Shown one piece after another: positions 25,925-35,983 of a stretch of DNA of 64,000 nucleotides. This DNA comes from Nesterenkonia natronophila (GTDB lineage Bacteria > Actinomycetota > Actinomycetes > Actinomycetales > Micrococcaceae), in the NCBI RefSeq assembly GCF_003595215.1, contig NZ_QYZP01000001.1, positions 620,001 to 684,000 of the forward strand, in the 5' to 3' direction. Positions within the stretch are counted from its first letter, which is position 1; each line of letters begins with the position of its first letter. Under the pieces are notes generated by a model. The model was not told where the DNA came from and did no database searches. It saw nothing but the letters and a program-made list of their open reading frames with translations. Made by a program: the position numbers and the translations under genes.

Positions 25925-28315
25925 CTACGGCTCATCCAGGCGGCGTTCTTCAATGAGCACGCCATCGAGGATCCGTTCAATGGCTTTCCGGCCGAACACT
26001 CCGGAATGTTCCAGTTCGGCATCGTCGTCGCTTGCGACATCTTCCGTGACGGCCGAGGGGGATTGAGCCTCTGCCCAATCTGGTGGAGGGGTGGTGTCGT
26101 AGAGCTCCTCTGCCGGTTCTCCAGATGGTGCCCAGGCGCTGACGGCCTGACGGGAGGCAAGCCGGTGGCGGATCTCGGCGCCTGCGCCGTTGGACGCAGA
26201 GCGGGCAGCCGGAGCGGTTTGCTCCCGGTTCTCTTCTGCTGCTGAGGCGGAGGGGGCAGGGGGCCCGGCACGGCGTGCGAAGGCCGGAACTACGGGCTTG
26301 TCTGGTACTCGCCGAGCTGGAGGGGCGGGTGGTGTCTCGGCGCCAGCTCGGCTCGTAGGCGGAGCGTCCTGGTGAGGGAGCGGAGCGTAACCGGATTCGG
26401 GCGGTGGGAGATCCGGCGGTTCTTCGGTCGGAGGGATCCACCCGTCATCGGGAGGGACCGGTGTGGTGTCAGATTCAGCCTCGCGGATTGAGGTTTGGGG
26501 GCTGCGCGGGGGGTGCGGTGTGGAGCGCGGTGGCGCCGGGGGTTCCGGGGCTGGCTCTCGAGTGGACTCGGCCGGAGCTGGCGCTGCAGTCCGGCCCTCA
26601 GCTTTTGGGAGAGGCCCACCGCCAGGGGGTTGAGAGCGAGCCTGGGGTTCCGCGGCTTGGCCGCCAAGGGTGAAACGCACCTGGATGCCGACTACTTCTT
26701 GGACCGCACCGGCCAGAGCTTGTTCGCCGCCACGATTGGTGAAGGTATTCCGTGCCCCGTCGTTGCTGAAGGCTAGAGCAAGGATCTGACCATCGAATCC
26801 GCTGACCTGCACATTGCCTTTGATCAGCATCCAAAGGACGCGGGATCGGGACTTCATGGCCTCGACAACATCCGGCCAGGCCTGCTGCATGCGTGCGGTT
26901 TGTCCCGCGGCTGCCGGAGCGGAGCTTGGTTGAGCTGAAGACTGAGATGGTTCGTGCTCAGGTGAGCCGTGGGCGGCCCTTGGCTGGGTTGGTGGTGGTT
27001 GGGGTGGTGACGTGGGGTGACCCGCCTGGGACTGTGCGTCTGCAGAGGCCTGTTCACTCAGCTGGGCTGATGCCGCAGCGGCTGGGGTCGCTGCTTCAGG
27101 TGGATGCCCGCTGGCAGGTGCTTCACCTGGAGGCGTGGTGCCCGCCCCGGAGGTGAAGTCCATGCGGCGTTCCAGCCGTTCCAGTCGCGCGGCGATGCTC
27201 GCCTGTCCTGAGTCGGCGTGCGGCAGCAGCAGCCGCGCCATCAGCAGTTCAAGGTGCAGCCTGGGGCTGGTTGCGCCGACCATTTCGGTCAGCGCGGTGG
27301 CGGTGATATCGGCGGCGCGGGTGAGTTCGGCGGCGCCGATGCTGCCGACCTGGTTCTGCATGATACGGATCTGGTCCTCCGGGACCCCGCGGAGGATGGC
27401 TTGAGGCGATTCGGGCACGGACTTGACGATGATCAGATCTCGCAGCCGCTCCAGCAGGTCCTCTACGAACCGGCGTGGGTCCTGGCCGGACTGCACCACG
27501 CGGTCCACCACTTGGAAGGCCTGGGCCCCATCCAGAGCGGAGACGGCGTCCACCACTTGGTCCAACAGGGCAGCGTGGGTGAAGCCCAGCAGGGCGACGG
27601 CGCGGTCATAGTCCAACCCCCGGGATTCGGCCCCTGCGATGAGCTGATCGAGCACGCTGAGAGTGTCGCGCACGGAGCCGCCTCCTGCGCGCAGCACCAG
27701 TTGAAGCACACCGGGGGCGACCTCTACGTTCTCCGCTGTGCAGAGCCGCTCAAGATACTCCAGAAGCGGCTCGGGTGGAACGAGCCGGAAAGGATAATGG
27801 TGAGTCCGCGACCTGATCGTGCCGATGACTTTGTCCGGCTCGGTTGTCGCGAAGATGAACTTAATGTGCTCCGGTGGCTCTTCCACAATTTTGAGCAGCG
27901 CGTTGAAACCCGCGGCGGTGACCATGTGAGCCTCATCGATGATGAAGATTTTGTAGCGGTCGCGCACCGGCGCGAAAGTGGCCCGTTCGCGCAGGTCGCG
28001 AGCGTCGTCGACCCCCCCGTGCGAGGCGGCATCGATCTCAATGACATCGAGCGAGCCGGGGCCTCCGGAGGCCAGGTCACGGCATGACTCACATGTCCCG
28101 CACGGCTGCCCCGTAGGGCCTTCAGCGCAGTTCAGGCAGCGGGCCAGAATTCGCGCAGAGGTAGTCTTTCCGCATCCTCGTGGGCCGGAGAATAAGTAGG
28201 CGTGTGAGACCGCATCTTTGCCCAGCGCTGTGACTAGCGGAGCTGTGACGTGTTCCTGCCCGATGACGTCAGTGAAGGTATCAGGACGGTAGCGGCGGTA
28301 CAGGGCAGTGCTCAC
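25925..28315 (-). CDS. dnaX: DNA polymerase III subunit gamma/tau
   Basis: Clamp-loader ATPase of 796 residues. N-terminal AAA+ module: Walker [11 protein letters not shown] (about 43-52), a Cys4 zinc module ([19 protein letters not shown]) and Walker [10 protein letters not shown], then sensor motifs. Residues from about 385 on are a very long Pro/Ala/Glu-rich, low-complexity region interrupted by a small conserved domain (about 465-560, [20 protein letters not shown]). The Pro-rich tail is a likely flexible tau-like tether. Divergent from pncC. Confidence 0.97.
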   Translation of the reverse strand: MSTALYRRYRPDTFTDVIGQEHVTAPLVTALGKDAVSHAYLFSGPRGCGKTTSARILARCLNCAEGPTGQPCGTCESCRDLASGGPGSLDVIEIDAASHGGVDDARDLRERATFAPVRDRYKIFIIDEAHMVTAAGFNALLKIVEEPPEHIKFIFATTEPDKVIGTIRSRTHHYPFRLVPPEPLLEYLERLCTAENVEVAPGVLQLVLRAGGGSVRDTLSVLDQLIAGAESRGLDYDRAVALLGFTHAALLDQVVDAVSALDGAQAFQVVDRVVQSGQDPRRFVEDLLERLRDLIIVKSVPESPQAILRGVPEDQIRIMQNQVGSIGAAELTRAADITATALTEMVGATSPRLHLELLMARLLLPHADSGQASIAARLERLERRMDFTSGAGTTPPGEAPASGHPPEAATPAAAASAQLSEQASADAQSQAGHPTSPPQPPPTQPRAAHGSPEHEPSQSSAQPSSAPAAAGQTARMQQAWPDVVEAMKSRSRVLWMLIKGNVQVSGFDGQILALAFSNDGARNTFTNRGGEQALAGAVQEVVGIQVRFTLGGQAAEPQARSQPPGGGPLPKAEGRTAAPAPAESTREPAPEPPAPPRSTPHPPRSPQTSIREAESDTTPVPPDDGWIPPTEEPPDLPPPESGYAPLPHQDAPPTSRAGAETPPAPPARRVPDKPVVPAFARRAGPPAPSASAAEENREQTAPAARSASNGAGAEIRHRLASRQAVSAWAPSGEPAEELYDTTPPPDWAEAQSPSAVTEDVASDDDAELEHSGVFGRKAIERILDGVLIEERRLDEP

Positions 28316-28495
28316 GGACTAGACCTTACCGTGCACCCCGGAGACGAGGCGACGTGGCACCGCAGCAGGCTTGACTGGTCCGGATCAGCTGGTGATTCAC
28401 GATTTTCGAGGTTCGGCCCAGGATGGGGCCTGACCATTGAACTCTGTGCAGAACCTGGCACGAGTTCGCAACTAGCCGTAGATAGGGGAGCGGAT

Positions 28496-28990
28496 ATGAC
28501 TGACCCAGCAACGATAGAAGAGCAAGCCGAAGAGGTGGCTGCGGAGATCGGCGAGATTGTGGCCCAGAAAGGGGTAACGGTCGCGGTCGCAGAGTCGCTG
28601 ACCGGCGGCAAGCTCGTCAATCAGCTGGCGGCGGCCAAAGGATCGGGTCAGTGGTTAGCTGGGGGAGCGGTTGCGTATCAGTCGTCCGCTAAGCACCGCG
28701 TGCTGGGTGTGCCTGAGGGACCGGTGATATCCGAGGAGGCCGTGGTCGGAATGGTGCAAGGCGTGACCGCCCTCTTCGGAGCCGACGTGGGCGTGGCAGC
28801 CAGTGGAGCGGGCGGACCCGATGGGCAGGAGGGGCAGTCTCCGGGGACCACATGGTTGGCCGCAGAAGCCCGGGGCAGCGTAGAAACGGAGCTTCACCAT
28901 TTCTCCGGCGAACCGCTCGATATCTTGGCGCAGACTCAGTTGTGCGCTCTGCAGCTGTTGAGATCGGCTTTGCTCAGACACACTCCCTGA
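28496..28990 (+). CDS. pncC: Nicotinamide-nucleotide amidase (CinA C-terminal domain)
   Basis: 164-residue stand-alone CinA C-terminal domain, which hydrolyses nicotinamide mononucleotide to nicotinate mononucleotide in pyridine nucleotide salvage. Signatures: VAVAESLTGGKLVNQLA, GGAVAYQSSAKHRVLGV and GAGGPDGQEGQSPGTTW. ATG 28496 has AGGGGAG upstream; the frame is open earlier but nothing coherent precedes it. It is followed by a bidirectional-looking terminator and the oppositely oriented tRNA-Ser. Confidence 0.92.
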   Translation: MTDPATIEEQAEEVAAEIGEIVAQKGVTVAVAESLTGGKLVNQLAAAKGSGQWLAGGAVAYQSSAKHRVLGVPEGPVISEEAVVGMVQGVTALFGADVGVAASGAGGPDGQEGQSPGTTWLAAEARGSVETELHHFSGEPLDILAQTQLCALQLLRSALLRHTP

Positions 28991-29045
28991 GCAGTGGTCC
29001 CTGGGAGGTTTGGGATCGCAGAGCACTGAACTACGAAAGATCAAT

Positions 29046-29082
29046 CCCCGTCTGACTGGGTGATCACCCTTGTCAGACGGGG
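29046..29082. terminator. Terminator between pncC and tRNA-Ser
   Basis: CCCCGTCTGAC (29046-29056) pairs with GTCAGACGGGG (29072-29082). It lies between the ends of two convergent genes and can serve both strands. Confidence 0.85.
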
Positions 29083-29090
29083 ATTCTCGG

Positions 29091-29179
29091 CGGAGGCGGG
29101 GGGATTTGAACCCCCGATCCCCGGTTAAGGGGATCCTTCATTAGCAGTGAAGTCCGTTCGGCCGCTCCGGCACGCCTCC
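29091..29179 (-). tRNA. tRNA-Ser(GCT)
   Basis: An 89-nt class II tRNA on the minus strand. The acceptor GGAGGCG (5' end at 29179) pairs with CGCCTCC. The anticodon arm CTTCA-CTGCTAA-TGAAG gives anticodon GCT, reading AGC/AGU serine codons. A long variable arm (ATCCCC..GGGGAT) and the T arm GGGGG-TTCAAAT-CCCCC are present. CCA is not encoded; the discriminator base is G, as in other serine tRNAs. Confidence 0.97.
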
Positions 29180-29233
29180 TGGGCGCGTCAGGTGCGAAAT
29201 TCGCTCGTGACGCGACTACCAAGGTTAGCGGCC

Positions 29234-31090
29234 ATGGGCTTACAGAGCAAAGTAGCTGCTCTCTCGACACGCTGTAATGTGGAGCTGGTGAGCAATCAGC
29301 ACGAGTATGTGATCGCTGTGGTCGGAGCCGGACCTCGAGGCACCTCATTTCTAGAACGACTCTTGGCTCAGGTGGAGCGTTGCAGCCCTGGTCAGCGCCG
29401 CGGGCTCAAGGTGATGGTCTTTGATCCTGCTCCGCACGGAGCAGGCCGGGTGTGGAATCCTGAACAGTCCTCCCTGTACCTGATGAACACGCCCGCAGCG
29501 TTCCCCACCGCTGCACCGTCGGGGGGCACACGGCGCAGCCTTCCGCCGTCGTCGTGCTCCATCAGCTTTCTGGAGTTCTGCGCCCCCGGCGGGTTCGACG
29601 ACGACGCTGCCTCCTATCCGACGCGAAGCCAGTACGGAACCTACCTGGCCTGGCTCAACAAAGAGGTCTCCGCCCATCTGCGTGGCCGCGGAGTTGTGGT
29701 GCAGCACATCTCGGCAGAAGTGACCGCCCTCATCCCACAGGCCGACCGGTACCTGCTCAGGACGGCAGGGGGCGAGCATGCAGCCGACGCGGTGGTGCTC
29801 GCACTGGGACATCTGGAGACAGAATTGTCTTCAGGACCCGCACACCTGGCCGCGCAGGCTGATAAACACGGGTTGCACTATCAGGGGCCCGCGATCCCGA
29901 CTGAGGTGGACTACAGCACATTCGGCGCGGGCCAGAATGTCTTGGTGCGGGGTCTTGGACTCAACTTCTTCGACCTGATGATCGAAGTCACCGCCGGACG
30001 CGGGGGGCAATTCAGATTGAACCAGGACCCCACACCCGGGCGGCGTTTCACCTACGAACCCTCTGGAGCAGAGCCCCGCCTGATCGCTGGCTCGCGACGC
30101 GGCACGCCCTATCGCGCGAAGACGCTGGCGCCAGGATTCGTTCCTTCAGGGATCGAATTGGCGCACCTGACTCCGCGGGCCATTGACGAGCTCCTCGCGG
30201 AGCACACCGAGCTGGACTTCGCCGCCCACCTTTGGCCGTTGATCGAAAAGGACATCAGATCGACCTGTGCGAGCTTCGGCGGACCGGCAGATTTCGACGT
30301 CACGAGCTGTGCCAGACCCTTCCAGCATCGCAGCTGGACCTCCCCGCAGGAGTATCAGCACACCCTCGTGAAGTGGCTCGAAGATGATGCCGAGGCCTCG
30401 ACAGCAGGTGCGGACTCACCGGAGAAGATGGCCATCAACGCCCTGCATGCGGCTCGCCTGGAGGTCAAGAAACTGGTTGCGGACCGGCGAATTCGCATGG
30501 CGTCGGTGCTTCGGGACATCGAGGGATGGTTCGAGCCACTGGTGGAGGGACTGGCATCCGGTCCTCCACTCCAGAGGATCGAGGAACTGGCTGCTCTTTC
30601 CCGTGCCGGCCTTGTGGAGTTCCTGGGACCAGAACCGGTCTACGGGGTGGACAGCACGAACGGGGCGTTTATCGCTGACTCGGCTGCGGTCCAAGGCGCT
30701 CGCTACCATGCTGCATACATGATCGAGGCGATGATGCCTCCCAACCGCATCACCCAGGCTCAGTCCCAGCTGGTTCGAGGGATGCTCGCCGACGGTCTGG
30801 CGGCTCCAGCCATCGTCGAGTCTGGAGGGCAGGCTCATGTGCACAAAGGGTTCAATGTCACCGAGGCGCCACATCGGCTGATTCACTCCGACGGCACCGC
30901 AGGTCACATCTATGTACTGGGACTGCAGCTGTCCTCCGTTCAGTGGGGGACAGCTATCGCCGCCGAAGCTGGCGGGGACATCCAAGGCTCGGCCCGCGCC
31001 TTGGCAGATGCCGATGCCGCTGCCGCAAGTGTGCTCCAGACGCTCACTCCGGATGCCGCTCTGCCGAATCTCGCCCCGGTTCTCAGCTAG
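29234..31090 (+). CDS. FAD/NAD(P)-binding protein (NAD_binding_9 family)
   Basis: Large flavoprotein-like protein of about 618 residues. An N-terminal dinucleotide motif, YVIAVVGAGPRGTSFLERLL, and the following VFDPAPHGAGRVWNPEQ belong to the FAD-NAD(P)-binding family seen in lysine/ornithine N-hydroxylase-like proteins of unknown function. Later blocks include VVLALGHLE and HKGFNVTEAPHRLIH. The start is uncertain: ATG 29234 lacks a good ribosome site, while a GTG at 29288 has GGAG very close by. The frame is open back into the tRNA, which cannot be coding. Substrate unknown; no helpful neighbours. Confidence 0.75.
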   Translation: MGLQSKVAALSTRCNVELVSNQHEYVIAVVGAGPRGTSFLERLLAQVERCSPGQRRGLKVMVFDPAPHGAGRVWNPEQSSLYLMNTPAAFPTAAPSGGTRRSLPPSSCSISFLEFCAPGGFDDDAASYPTRSQYGTYLAWLNKEVSAHLRGRGVVVQHISAEVTALIPQADRYLLRTAGGEHAADAVVLALGHLETELSSGPAHLAAQADKHGLHYQGPAIPTEVDYSTFGAGQNVLVRGLGLNFFDLMIEVTAGRGGQFRLNQDPTPGRRFTYEPSGAEPRLIAGSRRGTPYRAKTLAPGFVPSGIELAHLTPRAIDELLAEHTELDFAAHLWPLIEKDIRSTCASFGGPADFDVTSCARPFQHRSWTSPQEYQHTLVKWLEDDAEASTAGADSPEKMAINALHAARLEVKKLVADRRIRMASVLRDIEGWFEPLVEGLASGPPLQRIEELAALSRAGLVEFLGPEPVYGVDSTNGAFIADSAAVQGARYHAAYMIEAMMPPNRITQAQSQLVRGMLADGLAAPAIVESGGQAHVHKGFNVTEAPHRLIHSDGTAGHIYVLGLQLSSVQWGTAIAAEAGGDIQGSARALADADAAAASVLQTLTPDAALPNLAPVLS

Positions 31091-32477
31091 CCGCAAGCAC
31101 CTTCCCTGGGTTCAGGATCCCTCGGGGATCCAGCGAAGCCTTGATGGTCCGCATCGTTTGCAGAGCTGTGGCATGCTCCATGGCCATCGCGCTGACTTTG
31201 CCGAGCCCCACGCCGTGTTCACCGGTGCAGGTCCCGCCCGCTGCCAGGGCTCGCTCCACCAGTCGCGCGTTGAGCTCCTCGGCCTGCTCGCGGGCCCGTT
31301 CATCCCCGGGTGGCAGCAGAATTGCCACGTGGAAATTACCGTCGCCTACGTGACCCACGATGGGTGCCACCAATCCGCTGGCGGCAATATCCTTCTGAGT
31401 TGCCAAAATGCATGCTGGCAACCGGGAGATTGGCACACACACATCGGTGGGCAGGGGAGCCGAACCTGGGACCAGCGCCAACGCAGCGGGAAGGGCATCA
31501 TGGCGCGCCTGCCACAGGCGGGAAGATTCGGCAGGGTCGCTGGTGGAGGCGTGCTCGGCGGCCTCGAACTGCGCAGCAAGACCGGCGAACCGGGCATACT
31601 GGCTCTCGACCTCGGTGCGATCTCCCACAAACTCGACCATGAGAGTTTCTGTCACTGGTGCGGTGTAGCCGGTATACCGGGCGAGCGCGTCCACCGTCAC
31701 ACGGTCCAGCAACTCCACACGCGTCAGGCGCAGCGATGACCGGAGGGCCTTCACGACCAGCTCAACCGCATGCTGGAGCGACGGGCATGACCAGACGCCC
31801 ATCTTCGTGGATGCAGGGATCGGATGAAGTGTGAGCGTTGCCTCGGTGATTACGCCCAGTGTCCCCTCAGAGCCCACGAACAGGTGCGTGAGGTCGTACC
31901 CGGCGGAAGTCTTCTTAGTGGTTGAGCCGGTGGTGATCACCGAGCCGTCGGCCAGCACCACGGTCAGGGCTAGGACATTCTCCTTCATGGTCCCGTAATG
32001 GACGGCAGTGGTTCCGCTGGCCGACGTCGCCGCCATTCCGCCCACGGTCGCGTCCACCCCCGGGCCGGCTGCGAACTGTAGATGATGCTCCGGCAGGGCC
32101 GCATTGAGTGCAGACTTCATCACTCCCGCCTCCACGGTGGCGTAGAGATCATCGGCGGCGACGGTCAGAACCCGGTTCATCGCGGAAACATCGAGACAGA
32201 TGCTGTCGGCAGTGGTGTTCGCGCCACCTTCCAACCCGGTGCCGGACCCCCGCGGCACCACAGGTGTGTGATGCTCATGGCAGATCCGCAGGGCGGCAGA
32301 GACATCCGCCGTGCTCGCCGCCTCCACCACTGCCAAAGGAGGGGCCCAGTCGTGATGGGAACGATCGTGAGCCCTGTTCTGGAGCAGCTCACCATCAGTG
32401 GAAACCCTGCTGCCCAGTGCTGCTTTCAACTCATCCAGCACGGATGAGCCGGACTCAGTGCACGGGGGGATGGTCAT
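31083..32477 (-). CDS. FAD-linked 2-hydroxyacid oxidase (GlcD / D-lactate dehydrogenase-like)
   Basis: 464 residues of the vanillyl-alcohol-oxidase fold. FAD-binding block PVVPRGSGTGLEGGANTT near 75-92 and GVDATVGGMAATSASGT near 138; C-terminal signature GGTCTGEHGVGLGKVSAM near 425 supplies catalytic His/Glu positions. Likely oxidises D-lactate, glycolate or D-2-hydroxyglutarate. GAGGAG lies 11 bases before the ATG. It is 33 bp downstream of the thioesterase gene and probably cotranscribed with it; the 3' end overlaps the convergent flavoprotein gene by eight bases. Confidence 0.88.
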   Translation of the reverse strand: MTIPPCTESGSSVLDELKAALGSRVSTDGELLQNRAHDRSHHDWAPPLAVVEAASTADVSAALRICHEHHTPVVPRGSGTGLEGGANTTADSICLDVSAMNRVLTVAADDLYATVEAGVMKSALNAALPEHHLQFAAGPGVDATVGGMAATSASGTTAVHYGTMKENVLALTVVLADGSVITTGSTTKKTSAGYDLTHLFVGSEGTLGVITEATLTLHPIPASTKMGVWSCPSLQHAVELVVKALRSSLRLTRVELLDRVTVDALARYTGYTAPVTETLMVEFVGDRTEVESQYARFAGLAAQFEAAEHASTSDPAESSRLWQARHDALPAALALVPGSAPLPTDVCVPISRLPACILATQKDIAASGLVAPIVGHVGDGNFHVAILLPPGDERAREQAEELNARLVERALAAGGTCTGEHGVGLGKVSAMAMEHATALQTMRTIKASLDPRGILNPGKVLAAS

Positions 32478-32510
32478 GGAAGCGTTTTCTCCTCTATCGC
32501 GGCGCCGGAT

Positions 32511-33308
32511 TCAGGAAGCGGACGGCATGCGCCTGATGGTGAGTGACTGCGTAAGCACTCCTACTGGCCCTTCAAGGTCGTGCAGAAGCGTATGGGTCAG
32601 ACCCACCCCGCGGGACCCGATGAAAGCGGTGACATCTAACCCGACCCATTCTCCGCCGGGCTGACGGAAGAAGGAGACCGTGGAATCCACATTGGGATAT
32701 GCAGCAGCGTCCGGATCCACTGCCAGGGTGAGGCCGTTGGCGACGTCGATCAGGCCCAGGTATCGGGCAAAATCACTGCTGGCTTCGCCCTCAACGAGCG
32801 GCACCTGCGTCCGCAACCACGCCTGCGCTCTGCCTGGCGCGGGGGAGCGGCGGCGTCCCTCGAGTGAGGCGATGAAGTCTCCCGGCCAGACGTCAGCCGC
32901 ATCCCAGTGTGCGAACTCCTCTGGGCCGGGAAGACGCTCCACGGGCATGAGCGCCATGTCAGAGGTATTGGCATCCACCAGCGACCAAGCACGCATTACC
33001 GCTATAGTGCGGCCGGCGTGAGTGACGGTGACCTCGCTCAGTTCGATGGTCCGCCCGGGGCGCGAAAGGTCAACCGTGACGGTCATATCGCCGATCGGCA
33101 CTGTCCCGAAGATGTCGAAGCTCAGCCGCGCCAGCTGAAGGGGCTTCTCAGGAGCCTGGCTGCGCTCAAGAACGTGCGCCATGAGCCCCATCACCGGTGC
33201 GATGTGCTGCTGCTCGGGGTCCCAGGCGCCGGCAGTGGCACGGCTGGCGCGGTACTGGTCATTTCCCAGAGCGGAGAAGTATGCCGATGGGATCGAGCGC
33301 GTGGTCAT
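32511..33308 (-). CDS. Acyl-CoA thioesterase-like double-hotdog protein
   Basis: About 265 residues, made of two hotdog-like halves of the TesB/thioesterase-like superfamily. Recognisable parts are the N-terminal APVMGLMAHVLERS, LARLSFDIFGTVPIGDM and the second-half LIDVANGLTLAVDPDAA with GEWVGLDVTAFIGSRGVG. It probably hydrolyses CoA esters. ATG 33308 has AGGGG five bases upstream. It starts 60 bp from the TetR-like palindrome and diverges from the MHS transporter, suggesting coregulation with phenylacetate genes; release of CoA from stalled aromatic CoA thioesters would fit, but this is inference. Confidence 0.75.
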   Translation of the reverse strand: MTTRSIPSAYFSALGNDQYRASRATAGAWDPEQQHIAPVMGLMAHVLERSQAPEKPLQLARLSFDIFGTVPIGDMTVTVDLSRPGRTIELSEVTVTHAGRTIAVMRAWSLVDANTSDMALMPVERLPGPEEFAHWDAADVWPGDFIASLEGRRRSPAPGRAQAWLRTQVPLVEGEASSDFARYLGLIDVANGLTLAVDPDAAAYPNVDSTVSFFRQPGGEWVGLDVTAFIGSRGVGLTHTLLHDLEGPVGVLTQSLTIRRMPSAS

Positions 33309-33367
33309 TGGGCCCCTAGCTGGCGAACGAGAGTGACGAATCACACCAAAGTATCAGCACGCCAATC

Positions 33368-33393
33368 ATTTACCTACCGAATGGTCGGTAAAT
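33368..33393. promoter_or_regulatory. TetR-type palindrome between thioesterase and MHS transporter genes
   Basis: ATTTACCTACCGA and ATGGTCGGTAAAT form a near-perfect 26-bp dyad (10 of 13 pairs). The core TACCGAATGGTCGGTA is shared with sites at 52895 and, less exactly, 61455. Placed between divergent genes, it could control both. Confidence 0.6.
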
Positions 33394-33499
33394 CTGTTAC
33401 AGTTTTCGCCAGGTGACTTGAGTCACAGCAGAATCTGGAGGGGCGTCATCGGCAGATACGCCGCTCGTTACCGCACCAACATGCGCCAATGGAGGCACA

Positions 33500-34870
33500 A
33501 TGACGCAGCAGGCCTACCTCAGTAAAGAGGGCCACAGTGTGACACGTGAGGAGAAGAGGGTCCTCGCCGGAACGCTGGTAGGGACCACGATCGAGTGGTA
33601 CGACTTCTTCATCTACGCTCAGGCGGCAGGATTCGTCCTAGCCGTTCTCTACTTCGAGCCGCTCGGAGAGGAATCCGACACGCTTGCTCAGCTCGTTGCG
33701 TGGGCATCTGTCGGCATTTCCTTCCTTTTCCGGCCTCTGGGCGCTGTCCTCGCCGGTTGGCTCGGCGACCAGTTCGGGCGAAAACTCGTTCTGTTCATCA
33801 CGTTGACGGGTATGGGCGGGGCGACGGTCCTCATTGGTCTGCTTCCCACCTACGCCGCCTGGGGGCTGGCTGCCCCGATTCTGCTGATAGTGCTGAGGAT
33901 CATTCAGGGTCTCTCGGCCGGAGGTGAATGGGGAGGCGCTGCGTTGCTCGCGGTCGAGCATGCCCCCCGTCACAAGCGCGGACTGTTCGGTATGTTCCCC
34001 CAGATCGGCGTGCCGCTGGGCATGCTGCTGGCGACCGGCTTCATGTTTGGGCTCAATGCCGTGCTCACCGAGGAACAGTTCCTCGAATGGGGTTGGCGCG
34101 TGCCGTTCCTGTTCTCCTTCGTACTGATCCTCGTTGCCTTCTTCATCCGGTGGAAGGTTGAGGAGTCCCCGGTCTTTAAGGAGATGAAGGAGCGTAAGGA
34201 GGAATCTTCCGCACCGCTGAAGGAACTGGTCACCACACACAAGAAGTACACCTTCCTGGCCGCACTGATCTTCGCAGCGAACAATGCCGCCGGCTACCTG
34301 GTCATCGCATTTTTCGCCGCTTATGGTGCGGCAGAACTGGGCATGTCCCGCACAGAGACCCTGATCGCATCGCTGATCGGCGGTGTCGGTTGGTTCATCT
34401 TCACCATGCTCGGAGGCTGGATCTCGGACCGCATCGGACGCGTGCGCACCTTCCAGATCGGTTACGCCATCATCATTGTGTGGGCCGTGCCGATGTGGTT
34501 CCTGCTGGACACCGCATCGCTGCCCCTGTTCGCTCTGGCCATCTTCGTCCTCACCATCGGGCTGGGCCCATCCTACGGCCCGCAGTCAGCCCTCTACGCT
34601 GAGATGTTCCCAGTAGCCATCCGCTTCTCAGGAGTCTCTATCGGCTACGCACTGGGTTCGATCATCGGCGGCGCTTTCGCTGCTACGATCGCTCAAGCGA
34701 TCCTTGACACCACCGGCCAATCATGGCTGATCGGCGTCTATATCGGCGGCCTGGCGGTGGTGTCGTTCATTGCGGTGTCCATGGTCCCCAAGAAGCTCCA
34801 AGGCATCAATCTCCAAGACGACGAGGATCGCGAGGAACTCGAAGTCAAGACCCTGCTGAAAGTCCACTAG
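33500..34870 (+). CDS. MHS-family MFS transporter
   Basis: 456-residue permease of the metabolite:H+ symporter branch of MFS (shikimate, proline/betaine, aromatic acid carriers). Twelve hydrophobic segments; MHS signatures TTIEWYDFFIYAQAAG near residue 30, GWLGDQFGRK, GLSAGGEWGGAALLAVEH and DRIGRVRTF. AATGGAGG precedes the ATG. It lies 45 bp ahead of the ABC importer genes and downstream of the TetR-type palindrome. Given the catabolic genes around, an aromatic acid such as phenylacetate or a hydroxyphenylacetate is the likely cargo; that is inferred. Confidence 0.85.
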   Translation: MTQQAYLSKEGHSVTREEKRVLAGTLVGTTIEWYDFFIYAQAAGFVLAVLYFEPLGEESDTLAQLVAWASVGISFLFRPLGAVLAGWLGDQFGRKLVLFITLTGMGGATVLIGLLPTYAAWGLAAPILLIVLRIIQGLSAGGEWGGAALLAVEHAPRHKRGLFGMFPQIGVPLGMLLATGFMFGLNAVLTEEQFLEWGWRVPFLFSFVLILVAFFIRWKVEESPVFKEMKERKEESSAPLKELVTTHKKYTFLAALIFAANNAAGYLVIAFFAAYGAAELGMSRTETLIASLIGGVGWFIFTMLGGWISDRIGRVRTFQIGYAIIIVWAVPMWFLLDTASLPLFALAIFVLTIGLGPSYGPQSALYAEMFPVAIRFSGVSIGYALGSIIGGAFAATIAQAILDTTGQSWLIGVYIGGLAVVSFIAVSMVPKKLQGINLQDDEDREELEVKTLLKVH

Positions 34871-34915
34871 CCGCACCACTCCACGCACGATCAAGCACTC
34901 TCCAAGAAGGAAACC

Positions 34916-35983
34916 ATGATGAACAGAACACCAGCGGTGCGCATTGCTGCCACCGCGGCAGCTGCAGCACTGATGCTGACCGCATGCAACGACAACGACA
35001 ACGGCAACGGTGACGCCGAGGGCAACGGTGAGGGGGGCGAGGCTGCAGAGAGCTATTCGATCGGCATCACCCAGATCGTGTCCCACCCTGCCCTCGACTC
35101 AGCCCGGGAAGGATTCAAGAGCGCATTCGATGACGCCGGGATCGATGTCGAGTGGGACGAGCAGAACGCACAGGGTGAACAGGCGACGGCTTCCAACATC
35201 GCCGGCACCTTTGCCACCGGGGACTTCGACTTGGTTCACGCGATTGCGACCCCCACGTCGCAGGCGGCAGCCCAGCAGATCAACGATCTGCCCATCGTGT
35301 TCTCCTCGGTGACCGACCCGGAAGAAGCCGGATTGGTTGATTCCTGGGAGGAGCCGGGCGGCAACATCACAGGTGCCTCGGATATGAATCCTGTCTCTGA
35401 GCAGCTGGAGCTTCTGCAGGAGATCCTGCCCGATGCTGAAACTGTGGGCGTGGTCTACTCCTCCGGTGAGACCAATTCCCAGGTCCAGGTGGAGATGCTT
35501 CAGGAGGCTGCTGATGAGCTCGGCCTGGAGGTCCAGGAGTCGACGATCTCAGCCTCGTCAGAGGTGCAGCAGGGGGTTGAGTCCCTCGATGTGGACGCGA
35601 TCTACGTGCCCACCGACAACGCTGTGGTTTCAGCACTTGAGGCTGTTATCCAGTACGGCCAAGACAATGACGTGCCGATCATCGCCGCTGAGGCAGACTC
35701 GGTTATCCGCGGAGCTGTAGCTACCTACGGCATCGACTACGAACAGTTGGGCTACCAGGCTGGCGAGATGGCCATCCGCATCCTCGTTGACGGTGAGGAC
35801 CCGGCTTCAATGCCTGTAGAGACGCAGTCGGACCTGGAACTCACTGTCAATCCGGACGCTGCCGAGGCGATGAACGTCGAATTTCCAGACGATGTCCTCG
35901 ATCGCGCCGACGTGGTAGTTGGAGAAGATGTCGAGGCCGAGGACCCAGCTGACGCCGGTGAGGATGACGAAGAAGACGAATGA
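34916..35983 (+). CDS. ABC transporter substrate-binding lipoprotein (TrpX-like)
   Basis: 355 residues. Lipoprotein signal with lipobox Cys24 (AAAAALMLTAC), an acidic Asn/Asp/Gly linker, then a periplasmic-binding fold of the ABC_sub_bind group: IGITQIVSHPALDSAREGF, DLVHAIATPTSQAAAQ and the DAIYVPTDNAVVSALEAV stretch. These proteins bind small aromatic or amino-acid-like ligands; the streptococcal relative TrpX binds tryptophan. The C-terminal 40 residues are very acidic. AAGGAAACC precedes the ATG. Its end overlaps the permease start (ATGA). Confidence 0.85.
   Translation: MMNRTPAVRIAATAAAAALMLTACNDNDNGNGDAEGNGEGGEAAESYSIGITQIVSHPALDSAREGFKSAFDDAGIDVEWDEQNAQGEQATASNIAGTFATGDFDLVHAIATPTSQAAAQQINDLPIVFSSVTDPEEAGLVDSWEEPGGNITGASDMNPVSEQLELLQEILPDAETVGVVYSSGETNSQVQVEMLQEAADELGLEVQESTISASSEVQQGVESLDVDAIYVPTDNAVVSALEAVIQYGQDNDVPIIAAEADSVIRGAVATYGIDYEQLGYQAGEMAIRILVDGEDPASMPVETQSDLELTVNPDAAEAMNVEFPDDVLDRADVVVGEDVEAEDPADAGEDDEEDE

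Noticed and set aside
29147..29233. Upstream part of the frame leading into the FAD/NAD(P)-binding protein
   Set aside because: It overlaps the tRNA-Ser gene on the other strand and its promoter; translation must begin later.
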